NCBI RefSeq assembly: GCF_003711515.1
Contig: NW_021167083.1
Span: forward strand, 1,004,481-1,068,480
Source: Sodiomyces alkalinus F11
Lineage: Eukaryota > Ascomycota > Sordariomycetes > Glomerellales > Plectosphaerellaceae
Direction of reading: 5' to 3'
DNA: 64,000 nucleotides
A model generated the notes under the pieces. The model saw only the letters and a program-made list of their open reading frames with translations. It did no database searches and was not told the DNA's origin. Of this stretch, positions 1 through 11,899 are shown in pieces (the stretch's first letter is position 1; every line of letters begins with the position of its first letter). Position numbers and translations under genes: made by a program.

Positions 1-1872
1 CGACAATGGGCAGGTGTGCCTCCCGTTCAGCCAGAAACGCCGCCTCTTAAAAATGGTTCGTCAGCGTCCAACAACTCGAGTCTCGGCCTCACCCAGTTGA
101 AAAGGAACGCGAAGACGACGCTCTTGGTCTGCCCGCTGAGCACCGTGACGAACTGGGAAGAGCAAATAAAGCAGCATATCGCCCCGGGGTCCCTGAGCTA
201 CTATGTCTACCACGGCTCCAGTCGCATCAAGGACATCGGGAGGCTGGCTCAGTACGACTTGGTCATCACTACGTACGGTTCCGTCTCGAGCGAACTCAGT
301 GCACGCAGCAAACGCAAGGCGGGCCAGTATCCGATCGAGGAGATTGGTTGGTTTCGCATTGTGCTTGACGAAGCGCATATGATCCGCGAAGTCAACACGT
401 TGCAGTTCAAGGCGGTGGTGCGCCTCCAGGCGAGCCGAAGATGGTCCGTCACGGGCACGCCGGTGCAAAACCGGCTAGACGACTTGGCGGCATTGCTGCA
501 GTTTCTCCGGCTGAAGCCTTTCGACGATCGCAACAAGTTCAACAGGTTCATCATCGACCCTTTCAAGAACTACGATGCAGAGATCATCCCCAAGCTCCGC
601 ATCCTCGTCGACACCATCACGCTCCGGCGACTCAAAGACAAGATTGACCTCCCGCCTCGCACGGACGAAATCATCAAGCTCGACTTCACGCCAGAGGAGC
701 GCCAGGTGTACGATTTGTTCGAGAAGAATGCCCAAGATCGTGTCAAGGTCCTTGCTGGTGACGGGACCGGGGTGGGCAAAGCCCTGGGCGGACACACCTA
801 CATCCATATCTTGCGGTCCATTCTTCGTCTTCGTCTCCTGTGCGCGCACGGCAAAGATCTACTCAACGGAGAGGATCTGGAGGCCCTGCAAGGCATGACG
901 GCGGACATGGCTATTGACCTTGATAGTGACGAGGAAGATGACACCAAGCCAGCTATGAGTGACCGCCAGGCTTACGAGATGTTCGAGCTGATGCAGGACA
1001 CCAACACGGACGCGTGCTCCGTTTGCGCGAGGAAGCTCGGCTCTAGCGATTCCGATAGCATCGAGTCGGAGGGGCAAGAGGATCTCCTGGGCTACATGAC
1101 GCGCTGCTTTCACGTCATCTGCAGCTCCAGTGCTTGCCTCAAGTCGGTGAAGGCACGGGCCGATGCCTCGCCGGGCCAGTGTCCGATCTGTCAGAACGGC
1201 GTCACGTTCCAGTACGTCGAGCTTCGGCGGACGCGCGCCAACGCCGAACACGACGGCCATATCAAAAAGGCGAAGACGTCGAGAAACGGCAAGCGCGTGT
1301 TTGACAAGTATGAAGGACCACACACCAAGACGAGGGCGCTCATCGAAGACCTCCTCCAAACCAAGGCAGAAACCGCATCGAAGCCGGAGGAGGCCACGTA
1401 CAAGTCGGTTGTATTCTCCACGTGGACGTCACATCTGGACCTGATACAGATGGGTCTCGACAGCGCGGGAATCACGTATACGCGTCTCGACGGCACCATG
1501 TCGCGCACGGCGCGGACTGCGGCGATGGACAAGTTCCGGGAGGATCCATCGGTTGAGGTCATTTTGGTCTCCATCACGGCGGGCGGACTCGGTCTCAACT
1601 TGACGGCGGCAAACAATGTGTATGTGATGGAGCCGCAGTACAACCCGGCGGCAGAGGCACAGGCGATCGACCGGGTCCACAGGTTGGGGCAGAAGCGACC
1701 TGTGCGGACTGTGCGTTACATTATGCGGAACAGCTTCGAAGAGAAGATGCTGGAGCTGCAGGATAAGAAGAAGAAGCTTGCCAGTCTCAGCATGGACGGC
1801 AAGGACCGAGTGCTTGAGAGGGGTGACGCCGCACGACAGAGGTTGATGGATCTTCGCAGTCTCTTCAAGTAG
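1..1872 (+). CDS. SNF2-family ATPase with RING finger (Rad5/Rad16/HLTF-like), 5' partial
   Basis: The frame is open from base 1, so the gene starts upstream of the window. About 620 C-terminal residues are present. Helicase motif Ia (TLLVCPLSTVTNW) is near bases 115-165, the DEAH box at about 367-378, SVTGTPVQN (motif III) near 445-471, ITAGGLGLNL (motif V) near 1575-1605, and QAIDRVHRLGQ (motif VI) near 1660-1695. A RING-like cluster (CSVC, CFHVIC, CPIC) lies at about 1015-1200 between the two helicase halves. This SNF2N-RING-HelicC order is characteristic of Rad5, Rad16 and HLTF/SHPRH-like ATPases that remodel chromatin or act in damage tolerance and as ubiquitin ligases. The Walker A motif and any HIRAN domain would lie off the left edge, so the exact subfamily cannot be decided. 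No intron is seen in this part. It ends in TAG at 1870-1872. The family call is secure; the specific role is inferred. Confidence 0.9.
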   Translation, partial: RQWAGVPPVQPETPPLKNGSSASNNSSLGLTQLKRNAKTTLLVCPLSTVTNWEEQIKQHIAPGSLSYYVYHGSSRIKDIGRLAQYDLVITTYGSVSSELSARSKRKAGQYPIEEIGWFRIVLDEAHMIREVNTLQFKAVVRLQASRRWSVTGTPVQNRLDDLAALLQFLRLKPFDDRNKFNRFIIDPFKNYDAEIIPKLRILVDTITLRRLKDKIDLPPRTDEIIKLDFTPEERQVYDLFEKNAQDRVKVLAGDGTGVGKALGGHTYIHILRSILRLRLLCAHGKDLLNGEDLEALQGMTADMAIDLDSDEEDDTKPAMSDRQAYEMFELMQDTNTDACSVCARKLGSSDSDSIESEGQEDLLGYMTRCFHVICSSSACLKSVKARADASPGQCPICQNGVTFQYVELRRTRANAEHDGHIKKAKTSRNGKRVFDKYEGPHTKTRALIEDLLQTKAETASKPEEATYKSVVFSTWTSHLDLIQMGLDSAGITYTRLDGTMSRTARTAAMDKFREDPSVEVILVSITAGGLGLNLTAANNVYVMEPQYNPAAEAQAIDRVHRLGQKRPVRTVRYIMRNSFEEKMLELQDKKKKLASLSMDGKDRVLERGDAARQRLMDLRSLFK

Positions 1873-3970
1873 ACAGAAGATGGGACGGTCGGGGCATTTG
1901 GTATTGAGAGCACATGAATTTCAGGCCTCCTTGCTTGGTGGACGGTTTGCTATAGAATGGTCTGGCGTGTCTGGAGTTTGTGGGTTTGGCGTTTTAGCGG
2001 GGTGCCGAGACTTCGAGTCCCATTCACACAGTATATATCCTTTTTCCCACGGGATCAGGGAGGCTACTCGTACGGGAGATGGGAGTTTCATTTTACATGG
2101 TATGGGGAGGTACATTCTTAGGCCAGCTTCTACTAGCACGACATGTTCACTTTTCTTGTTGGAATGGCGCGCGTTGCAGTTTTCCCAGGCGCACCGGGTG
2201 GCCTGATAGAGCGGCGGCGATACGGGAGACCAAAAGGGGGACATCACACGATACCATTATTGATATGCAATCATCGATGCATTGGGCGCTGGGTGAGAAT
2301 GGGAAATGCCATAATGGCTTCTTTAGCGGGATGGTTCTTCCTCGGTTTCATCGGGTTATGGGATCATGTTCGCGGGGGACAACGGGGCAGGAACATGGGA
2401 AGAATCTTGCTTTACATATTTATACGCTGGTTCTTATAGGTAGATAGATGCGTGGAAGGAATTCACATCTTTATTCACTAGAAAAGAGGCGTGATCATCA
2501 TAACATGGTCATACAAAGGCAAGGTCTGTCTGTCTACTATCTATCAAGTTGGTGAAGATGGTAAAAACACATATTATCTTCTATGTTTGAAATGGCGAAA
2601 GCAGCGAAGCTACTGGAAGCAGGGCGGCAAAGACGTGGGATTTTGTGTATCTTTTCCATGATTCTGCTTCCCCTCACAAAAGCAACCCATGGAATTAGAC
2701 CAGTCCCAACGATACATATCCACACTTATAATCGATGATTCAACGCCCGACTTACACTTGGTGTGTTTTTATGGGTAGAACCGTTCCACCGGGCTTCTGG
2801 AACCCTATGTAGACCGGGTTTTCTTCTGTCTTTTTTGTGGTCTGTTGTATTTTTGTTGAGCGCCGAGGTCAACCGGGCTTTTGGGTTTGGCGTGGTTTGG
2901 GGACTCCACCGGCTGCCTTTCCCACAGGAACACGGCATATGACATGTGAAAGAGGGTCCTCCTTTCGTCAGCGGCGGCTGGGCGGATAGAGCTTTGGATT
3001 TATCGTCGTACGAGTTAATAAATGGAGGTTCCATGGTTGAAACGCTATGCTCTCTGTTGCCTCCCAACTCGGCTTTGGGTGTTTGTGGCTCTTCCCCTTT
3101 TCCCTCCCTCATTATTCATGACCACTGGTTTAGAACCAGAATGACTTGGCAAAAAAAAGCCCAGAGGCGCGAAACGAGTCTTCGGTTTTCCTGTGCATTA
3201 CGACAAGGCTAGTTCAGTCCATATATTCAACCCCTGGGTTGTTTACACCAAGACTCACGCTAGCCATGCGAGTTAAGACCAGTGAGAAACATCATAATCT
3301 GCTTGCTGCCGCGGCGTCAAGTGCTCCTATTCAGACGGGGTTTTACTTGCTACACAATATGTTGCGCAGGTTACGTGAAGTGGTGATACAATGTAACATG
3401 CATCTCAACGACAGAGGAACCAAGCGAGGAAAAAAGTTGAGAATATATCATGATGTATTTTTGAGTCATTTGTGTCTATGGACCCAGCGACCCGACTGAT
3501 TTATTTTCTTCAACAAGGAGACGCCTGAATTTTTTTTCTTCTAAATTCAGGCCAAATGGGAGGATAAAATAAATGAAAAAGCAACCATCCATCGCCTTCC
3601 TGCGTACTTGAAACCACAACGCCAGCCAGCCAGATACAAATCTAAGTTCTCGTTCGTAAAAAGTAGTTCCCACCACCAAACCAACCGAAACAGCCAAGGA
3701 AACCTTCGAACTTTGGACGTCTCTGCATGCGGCAGTCCATTGCGGTTCGATGACGACAGCATCTGTTTTGCTGTCACCTCTCGAATCTTTTTGCGGTGGA
3801 GTAACTCCAGTGATCGGAGGGGGATGGGGGAAAGGTCATTAACGTGAATGGTACACACGACACCACTTTTTCCCAACAGTGGTGATGTGCAGTGATGTAA
3901 GTTGCGAAATGTCCTCTAGACATAACTGTCCCCCCCTCTCTATTCATCGTCGTCATCATCTCATCGTGCT
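1873..3970. other. Intergenic region between convergent genes
   Basis: This 2.1 kb holds the 3' ends of the SNF2 gene and the desaturase, which converge. Short open frames on both strands have no recognisable motif and no coding-like composition. I see no RNA gene or repeat. Confidence 0.6.
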
Positions 3971-5492
3971 TCATGCAGCATCAGCACCCTTGATGGGCTG
4001 GGCGAGCCGGGTGACCTGATCACCGGCACGGAAGATCCGCTGGCCAGCCGAATCGGTCACGGGGGTCATGTCCTTGTTCTCGAACTGAGTCCGCTTCCAG
4101 ATCTCCACCTCGCAACCGCCACGGAGGACGCCAACACGCATGGTAGAAAGGAGGTTATGGGCCGCGTTGCTGTGGTTATAGACACCGCCGTTGAAGATGC
4201 CGGTGGCGTCCTTGCCGATGCCCGAGCTGATGAGGGCCTTGCCGCCGGGGTGCTCCTTGATGAAGTCGGTCACGTCGTGGATCACGCCGGCGATGGCGAC
4301 GAGGGCCTTTCCGTCCTTGGCCTGGGCAACGAAGTCGTCCCAGGCGACGACGGGGAGCTGCTCGAGGGGCACGCCCCAGTCGAGGGTGGCGCGCTTCTGG
4401 TCGATCCTCTTCTGGAGCTGCTGGACACGGCCCTTCTCGATCTCGTTGGAACGGAACTGCTTGAGGTTGGAGGCGAGGCCGAGCTTCTTCCAGCACCAGA
4501 TGGCCCACTTGGTGGGGTCGTACTGGTACCATTCGATGGCGTTGCGGTAGTCCGAGGGGAACTCGTGGTGGAAGTTGTGGTAGCCCTCGCCGAGAGTGAC
4601 GAGCGCGGTGACGACGTGGTCGCGGGGCGAGTTGCGGTCGTCGAAAGGCTGGTCGCCGAGCCAGTGGGCGAGCGAGTTGACGCAGAAGGTGGCCTGCTGG
4701 ACGAAGAAGATGCGGAGGATGCCGCCGTAGACGTAGCCGCCGAGCCAGTCACCCCAGAGGAGGCCGCAGAAGACGGTAGGGAAAACAAGGCCCATGCCGA
4801 TGACGCACTTCAGGTAGTGGATATGCTGCCACATGACGACGGGATCCTCGTTGAGATCGGTGATATCGGCCCGACCAACACGTTTGGGATCCTGCTTCAT
4901 GACCATCCATCCGATGTGGCTATAGAGGAGGCCCTTGCGGACGGAGTAGGGGTCCTTGTCGGTGTCGGTGTAGCGGTGATGGGCACGATGGCCACGAGCC
5001 CACCAGCGAATAGAGCCCTCCACGGCGCCGGCGCCAACAGCAGCGAGATAGATACGTAGGGGAAGCGAGGCAGCGTACGAGCGATGGGCCCAGAGACGAT
5101 GGTATCCTAGAAAGGCGGCAGATTGTGAGAAACAGTTCCAGCAATGCTTTCTTTTTCTTTTGTCCTCCGTCTCCCTTTGAGGGGGGAAAGGGGTTCGTCT
5201 TACCTGCAGTGATGCCCAGACCTGTATGGAAGTAATAGACGACGGCGAAAATGGCCGTCTTGAGGTGGAGAGGAACCCAATATGAACCAATCAGGCCAAT
5301 TATGGGAACGAAGACGATCAATGTGATGTTGAGCCAGTTGACATGCTGCCACCAGTTACTCCAGGTAATGGGCTGTGTGGTGACGTGAGGCTTCTTGTTG
5401 TCGGCCACGGGAGCCTTGCGAGCAGGGACATAGTCGGTGGTGCCATCATCCCACTTTTCGGGAGCGGCCTTGGAAGCGGTGGTTGCGACCAT
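3971..5492 (-). CDS. OLE1: Delta-9 (stearoyl-CoA) desaturase with C-terminal cytochrome b5 domain
   Basis: Two exons: 5492-5204 and 5106-3971. The 97-nt intron has donor GTAAGA and acceptor CTAG. The product is 474 aa. The ATG at 5492-5490 has a strong context (AAAACCATGG); frame upstream of it is open but looks like leader. The protein is an ER membrane enzyme that introduces the delta-9 double bond into palmitoyl- and stearoyl-CoA. All three iron-binding histidine boxes are present: HRLWAH (residues 99-104, immediately after the splice site), HRAHH (136-140) and HNFHH (about 275-280). The C-terminal quarter is a cytochrome b5 domain with the haem-ligand motif HPGG, which supplies electrons in cis as in yeast Ole1. 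The order and length are normal for fungi. It is read away from the transposon island and its promoter lies in 5493-7400. Nothing suggests damage. Confidence 0.95.
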
Positions 5493-7404
5493 GGTTTTGT
5501 TCTGGGGGTTGGCTTGACGAGGAAACCGCCTTGTCAAGTAAAATAACGAGAGGACAGTCGGGGAGTCGAGGAGCACAGCTCCGTCTCTATCGATTACACG
5601 GTCCCGAGCAGGTCCGTAAGAGCCCAAAGACACGGCGAGATGTCAAAGTGTGGAATAAGGAGGCGTGGTGTGTCGATGATGGGGACAGAGAAGAGATGGA
5701 AAATAAAAGGTTGAGAGGTCCGAGAACGTAAAAAGGAAAAAAGTGGCAGGATGGAAGGTGAGTGTGGTAGGTAATATATGGCTGACCGGGGGGGGTGTGT
5801 GATGGATGGGACAACTCCCTTTTCCCCGGAAGCAGCATACGAAGTATACAGTCCTTTTGAGGACCTTACCTACCTTGGGTAGGTGCACCGTCGGAGGACC
5901 AGATAAGGCAAAGGGGTCCGGCACAAAGTGGATATGCGGCGTGTGTGTGGCAATGGTGGCGGAATGAACGTCAACCTCTTCTTGCTTGATACCTAGAGAG
6001 GAACGGACGTTGATGAGGGAGATGAGGTACTTCTCGTACCTAGGTTCCTAGGTAGGTATAAGGTAGGTAGAGGTAGACAAACCAGACTGGTACGAATACG
6101 ACCGGTCCTTTGCCCCTGCTGACTCTTTTTTTATTCTTGTTTCTTTTCCTCTTGTTGGGGAAACCAAAACATCAACAGATCGCCCCTTTCTTACTTCCGT
6201 CGGTTCAAAAGTCGGTCCATAGACCCCGATATCTTCTAATAATCCGCACTCAAGCCACACCATTCCAATGAAAACCACGCCATGAGAGTGCCAAAGTCGT
6301 CAATTTCTCATTAATTACAAAGTATGTACCTAGTATACGGAGTACATTACTTCTTACACACTCAACCAAGGAAGGAAACCCATCAAGCAATTCCCCAGAG
6401 GCAACGCACGGCGCTCACCTAATATTTTGCCTCGACGTTGCCCAAAAAGGCCAACCCTGGATTCCCGCTCTCAACGAATTTACGCATGCTACCCCAACGA
6501 GTTGAGACTGCACGTATCATGATTAGCCAATACCCCTTGATCCCCTGCATGTGGGGCGCGCTAGTCACTCCATATTCCTGCTGCCTTCCTCTGCCTTACA
6601 ATATACAACGTAACTACATATACGTAACTACGGAGTACGTTGTACTTCGCACTAACAACAACCCGACCTCCCTCGCTTCGACAACCTGTCTTTCAACAAC
6701 CAGCATATCTGGCGCCCACAAGGCCGAGGTCCAAGTTATTACCTCTGGCCTTGACCCCATCCCTCACAGGGCAATCACGTTGTCTTTCTCACTGTAAGAT
6801 ACCTAGGCACATATTGTATTATGTATCCACGCACGGAGTAGGATAGGACTAAGGTAGCTATAAGATTGTCCGGTCTTGGTACCATGTACTTCGTAGTTGA
6901 GACATCGTCATTGATCGACCTGTTGGCCCGTGCATCGCTGTCTGGGCCCATCCCAACAGAAAAAAATGATGGCATTCCACATTTGTGCCACCACACGTAC
7001 ATACTGTGTGTACCAGGCTTCATAGTCGTCATCTTCAGATGAAGTCATGTGAAATTCAACATCGATATCAGAACAAGTCCTAGACCCATACTTCAACACG
7101 TACTGGGGTACTCGGCATATACGAATAGGATTTAAGAAATCCCTTGACTAAACGGTCCCGTTACCAGCAGGAAGCAATCGGCGTTCATGGGATATTGTGG
7201 CAAACTCCAACGGCGAACGCGGCCTGGCTAGCGTGTGAGAGTTGTGTCTACGAAGCATCGTTAGCTGCTATCTTGTCGCCGACCAAAAAGCTGGTGTTCT
7301 GCTGAGCTGGGCTTGAACGCATTGTCCATTTTCTGCTCAAGTGATCCATGTGAAAAGCTTTAAGGCAAATCGCGATTTCAAGCTAAATATATGGTGGTAC
7401 AATA
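5493..7404. promoter_or_regulatory. Desaturase upstream region up to the transposon island
   Basis: This 1.9 kb lies between the desaturase ATG and the first transposon. Composition is ordinary host DNA with CpA present. It contains clustered GGTAGGTA/CCTACC-type repeats (5866-5885, 6040-6075) and two copies of the nonamer TACGGAGTA (6336-6344, 6629-6637). Short frames in it look non-coding. Promoter function is inferred from position only. Confidence 0.4.
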
Positions 7405-7407
7405 TCC
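7405..7407. other. Target-site duplication, left copy (TCC)
   Basis: TCC directly precedes the left inverted repeat and recurs at 18117-18119 directly after the right one. Three bases alone is weak evidence. Together with the matching inverted repeats it fits the CACTA/EnSpm group, which duplicates 2-3 bp. Confidence 0.5.
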
Positions 7408-7440
7408 TACCTACCCGGGTTTGGGGGGGTTTTGGACATT
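7408..7440 (+). repeat. Left terminal inverted repeat
   Basis: Pairs with the reverse complement of 18084-18116. There are five mismatches in 33 positions, two of them transitions. The outer six bases TACCTA are identical. Confidence 0.75.
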
Positions 7441-9750
7441 TCCAAAACAGCCTGTTAGGTATGGACACAGTGTCTTAGAGGGACATGGTTACATATAGAT
7501 TACACGCCTATTACGTTGGTGTGACCTGTTATTGCGGTAAATATTATATAAAAAAGGTCTAGTGTTCGGTGAATTAATATCTCTATAGTATAGCTATATC
7601 TTAAAAAACAGGTCTCCGATATACCGTATTTTAACTAATATAAAGTCACTTAATTAAGATTATAACTAAGCACGACACACCTCTCGGCATAAACGCGTTG
7701 TATCTTCTAAGATATATCACACTTCCCTAAACATACGTCTTATAAAAAATATATAGTATATAGTATATCACTTTAGAAGACATAAGTTCCTAGAGCTAAT
7801 ATTATTATCAGGAGAAACAGTTATCTTCGTATATTATATATCTCCTTTAGTTAATACGTCCTAGTTCTAGTATATATTAGTTTAACGGGTAGTGAATAAC
7901 TACGAAGCTAATATATATTTCGGTATTATTATACTAGGAGTTTAGTATAAGAAGAGAAGATTACTTATTATACTCCTTAGATCGGTATACTGGTTTATTA
8001 GTGAATCCCTACGTAAACCGCTATCGAATTCTAATACCGCCTATAACTCTGCCCGGCTCTCCCTACTATATTATAAGCTCTAGTATTAACTATATCCTAA
8101 GTAAGATATAGGCGAAGTATATAGCAGGATATATCGTAGAGATGGTGAATCTTTAGATATATTATTATCTACTAGGCGATAGTATTATCCTTAATATCCT
8201 TAGATACCTCTTCTTTACTAATATCACCGTCGTCGTGAGTCCTCCTATCCGTTATCTATGCCCTCGTTATTATCGGCCTTATCGGCCTCCTCTTCTCTAT
8301 CTAATAAATATAAATTAGTATATTATAGCCGATTTACTAACTAAATTTCTAAGTGCTTACTATCGAGATCTATCTCCTATTCCTCTTCTATATCCTCCCT
8401 AACTTACTTCACGGCTCCCTTTTTTATCTTAGCGCCCTTTAAGAACTTAGTAATTCTGCCAGCTATAACCCTCTTTAGTATACTCGATCCAGTATTACTT
8501 TTCTTATCCTTTTTCTTGGCTTTAGCGGCACCGGGGGTATATCCTCTCTTATCCGACTTCTAGCGAAGGATTTCTAAGGCTATTATACGCTTATTAGTGT
8601 CTAGTCCATCCACTTATTTACTATCGTTAGTAAGTATCTTAAAGCTAAAAGCTCTAGCGGTTTCACGCTACTCCTCGACACGCGCGGTGTGAACCTCGCT
8701 CTTCTGGGTAAATTAGTAAATGCCTTTACGAGCGGCCAGGGGCAGCTCAGGTTCGCCGCTAAAAACTACTATAGCTTAAAGAAACAGAGCGGCGGTGGGC
8801 TTACCCTTAACGCCTCTGATAGCGTTACTGAACTAGCGGTATAGGAGGGACTAAGACTCCTTTACTCCCGGGTTAACTAGAAGCTTAATATTAGGGAGAC
8901 TATTATTAGATATAATATCTATTTATCTAGAGTAATAGTTAGTAAACTTAACTCAGAATCACGATAAACTTTTATTATAGGTGTACTATAAGGAGTGACA
9001 GGCGACTGCTAGACGATATAAGATCACCTAGGGACTAGTAGGAGCTAAAGAGGGGGTATTATGATAAGATTATTCGTTGAGTCCTCCTAAGACTCTAGGA
9101 ACTATAGAAGGCACTCCCCTCTTTATACCTACCTAAGGTCTTTTAACTAAGTGGGTAGCGAGAGGCCTCCTTAGGACTAAGTTTAGGCGTAAACTGGTCC
9201 CTAAGCTAACTAGCTTACTAGATCTAAGCTAACTTCTAAGCTGACTAGCTTACTTAACCTTAACGCGTCGTGTCTCTAACGGTCTGATCTGACTACGATC
9301 TCCCTATCTATATATAAGTCTGGTGCTAGTCCTGTGGTAACGTATAAGCACTATATATTCTGATAGCTTTAGATATTATCCAGATAATAAGAACTAATAT
9401 CTATACTATATCTGGGTCTATAGAATAGTGAATTCTACTTACTAGTGATACTAAAGAAGTTAGTATAAGCTTAGCGCTATATAATATTACTGGAGATAGC
9501 GGTAATAAAGAAGATATAGAGGAGAATATCTAATAGATTTAAAACTAAGGATATATATACTAGAAGCTCTGCTACTCTGAGTCTCTAATAGGTACTAAGG
9601 GAGGAATAATACGGTTACTTACTTAGGTAGGCAGGTTATTGCTTAAAGTTATCACCATAAATAGCAAATAAGATTAACTGATTAAGAGTAAGTACGATAT
9701 CTTATTATAATAATATACCTAGCGGCTCTAGAATATCCTTAGCTTAATAT

Positions 9751-9912
9751 CTAAGCTAAGCTAAGGAATATCCAGCTAAGCTAAGGAATATCCTAGGAGA
9801 GGCGAGGAATATCTAGCTAAGCTAAGGAATATCCTAGGAGAGGTAAGGAGTATTGTAGGAGAGGCGAGGAATATCCAGCTAAGCTAAGGAATATCCTAGG
9901 AGAGGTAAGGAA
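9751..9912. repeat. Minisatellite in the DNA transposon
   Basis: The core CTAAGGAATATCCTAGGAG occurs at 9781, 9822 and 9884, joined by variants of AGGCGAGGAATATCCAGCTAAG. The first spacing is 41 bp; the second is 62 bp because of an extra partial unit. The core is itself rich in short palindromes (AGCTAAGCT, CCTAGG). Confidence 0.75.
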
Positions 9913-11899
9913 TAGTCTATAAAGAATCTATAGAGTAGAGAAGATATTAATTTATAGTATATAGAACTCTTTATCTTATAGTGAATACGTTAAGCAGAGT
10001 TATTAAGCTCTGGACAGTCTAGTAAATAGGTAAGGTAGAATATATTAAATAGAGAGGGCTAACTTACTATAAATCCCGTGATCTTCTACTTATAGCTATA
10101 TCGTAAGGTCGTAAAGTCGTAAAAATAAAAGTATAGCAGATTATAATAGATATATATTAGAACGCTAAAGAGAAAAACGCCCTATTAGAATTCATAGTCG
10201 CCGACGCTAGCCTATAAAGTAAACCATTATCAGAATATAACCTAAGAAACTAACATATCACGTCTCGGCTAGGTTCACTATCGCCTAAAAGCTCTTATCA
10301 GGCTTAAAGCTTCCTAGATCGTCCTTAGCGCCTAGGTAAGTACGGTTATCTTTCTCTATCCTACGCGGTTTAGTATAGGGATAATCCTTTACTAGAGATA
10401 GATCCTTAAAACGTAGACCCTTAGCAATGCTTATATAGGGAATCTTATTCTATCTAGTAAGCACCTATATCAAGTCCTGGACTAGGATAGTTACGGTGCC
10501 GGCTATAAGATTTTTAAGGTAATCCAGGTAGCGTTTTATAATACTACACGCTTCGGTGAATACCCCTACAGAATATTAGAATACCTAGGTATATTCAAAA
10601 GATATAGTCGATCTTAAGTGAATATACAGAGGCACTAACGCTTCACTTTCTTATTACTGTCCGAGATATTAATCTATATTTTATAGAAGCTAAAAAGCTC
10701 CTCGAAGAGATCGGGGTTCTATATTTAGCTAAGGAATTTATATATACGATAATAGTCTTTCTAGACGCTAAATCGGTTATTCTCTTTCACGCGGAGCTTA
10801 GTAACGTAGTCCTATATAAATTATATTAGTGAATATCTAAATTAAAGGTGGTAAGGTAAGGAATAATTACCTTAATTACACTTAACGTTCGAGACTTCTA
10901 AGTCGTGTAGTTCCCCTAGTATCGTCTTAAGCCCTATTCGTAAACCTATTTGTAGTCCGTGTTCTTGAACTTAGCTAGGTAAAGGTTAACCACGCTTTCT
11001 TATTAGTCTTAATTAAGTGTGAGGAGAAAAGCTTTACATGTACTCTTTTCGAGGCGTCGGAAAAACGGGCGGATTTCTTCGGACTAGCTAGGGTGGCTAG
11101 TTATTATAAACTTCCGTTTTTTACGGGCATTTTTCTAAGAATTATTAGGCTAGTAAATATTAGAAACGGTTCGAATTAAATAGAGGTAAGAGAGAACTAA
11201 CCTGAATAGACCGTAGAGCAGAGCTAATATAGTCTTTATCTAGCAGGACTATAGTTAGTGAATCCTTTCTAATTATACGAGAGCCCCTTTATATCTCCTC
11301 GTCGGATTCGAAAGGATCTTCTGTATTGCTTCTTATATCCAGGTTATCTTCACGGAATCTTTTACTACCACGTTACTCTAAGTTTTAGCGGGATACCGGA
11401 AAACGAAATACGGGATTAGGATTCCTAGCTGCGTTCGCTATAATACTAGAAGGTATTAGTATACCTTATTCACGGTATATTAAAAAGGTAGAGGATAGAA
11501 TTTATTAACCTGCCGGCAGCTTCGAATAAGAGATTATAGGTAAAGAAGTAGAATTTACTAAGCTAACGGGAAAAGAAGATAAGCGGAAATAACGAAGGGA
11601 AAAGATAAAGGGAAAAACGAAGAAAAATATAAATGAAAATTACACCCCGCCGCCTATAAAACACGACACGAATAAAGGAAGAAATAAGATTTACCTCTAT
11701 AAGTAATTCAGGAAGATAATATATTATAGAGTGCGTTATTATTTTACCACGTAACCTTATATTTTAGCGTGTTTTAGCATTTTATAGTGGGGGAGGCACG
11801 CGAAGGAATATCGCTAAATAAGGCTATCACAAAATAATTTACGAAGACTGAATTCATAATTTATAATGAATTTATAACCATATCTTCCGTATCATTACT

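Noticed and set aside
4157..5059. 300-codon plus-strand frame
   Set aside because: It is the antisense shadow of the GC-rich desaturase coding sequence.
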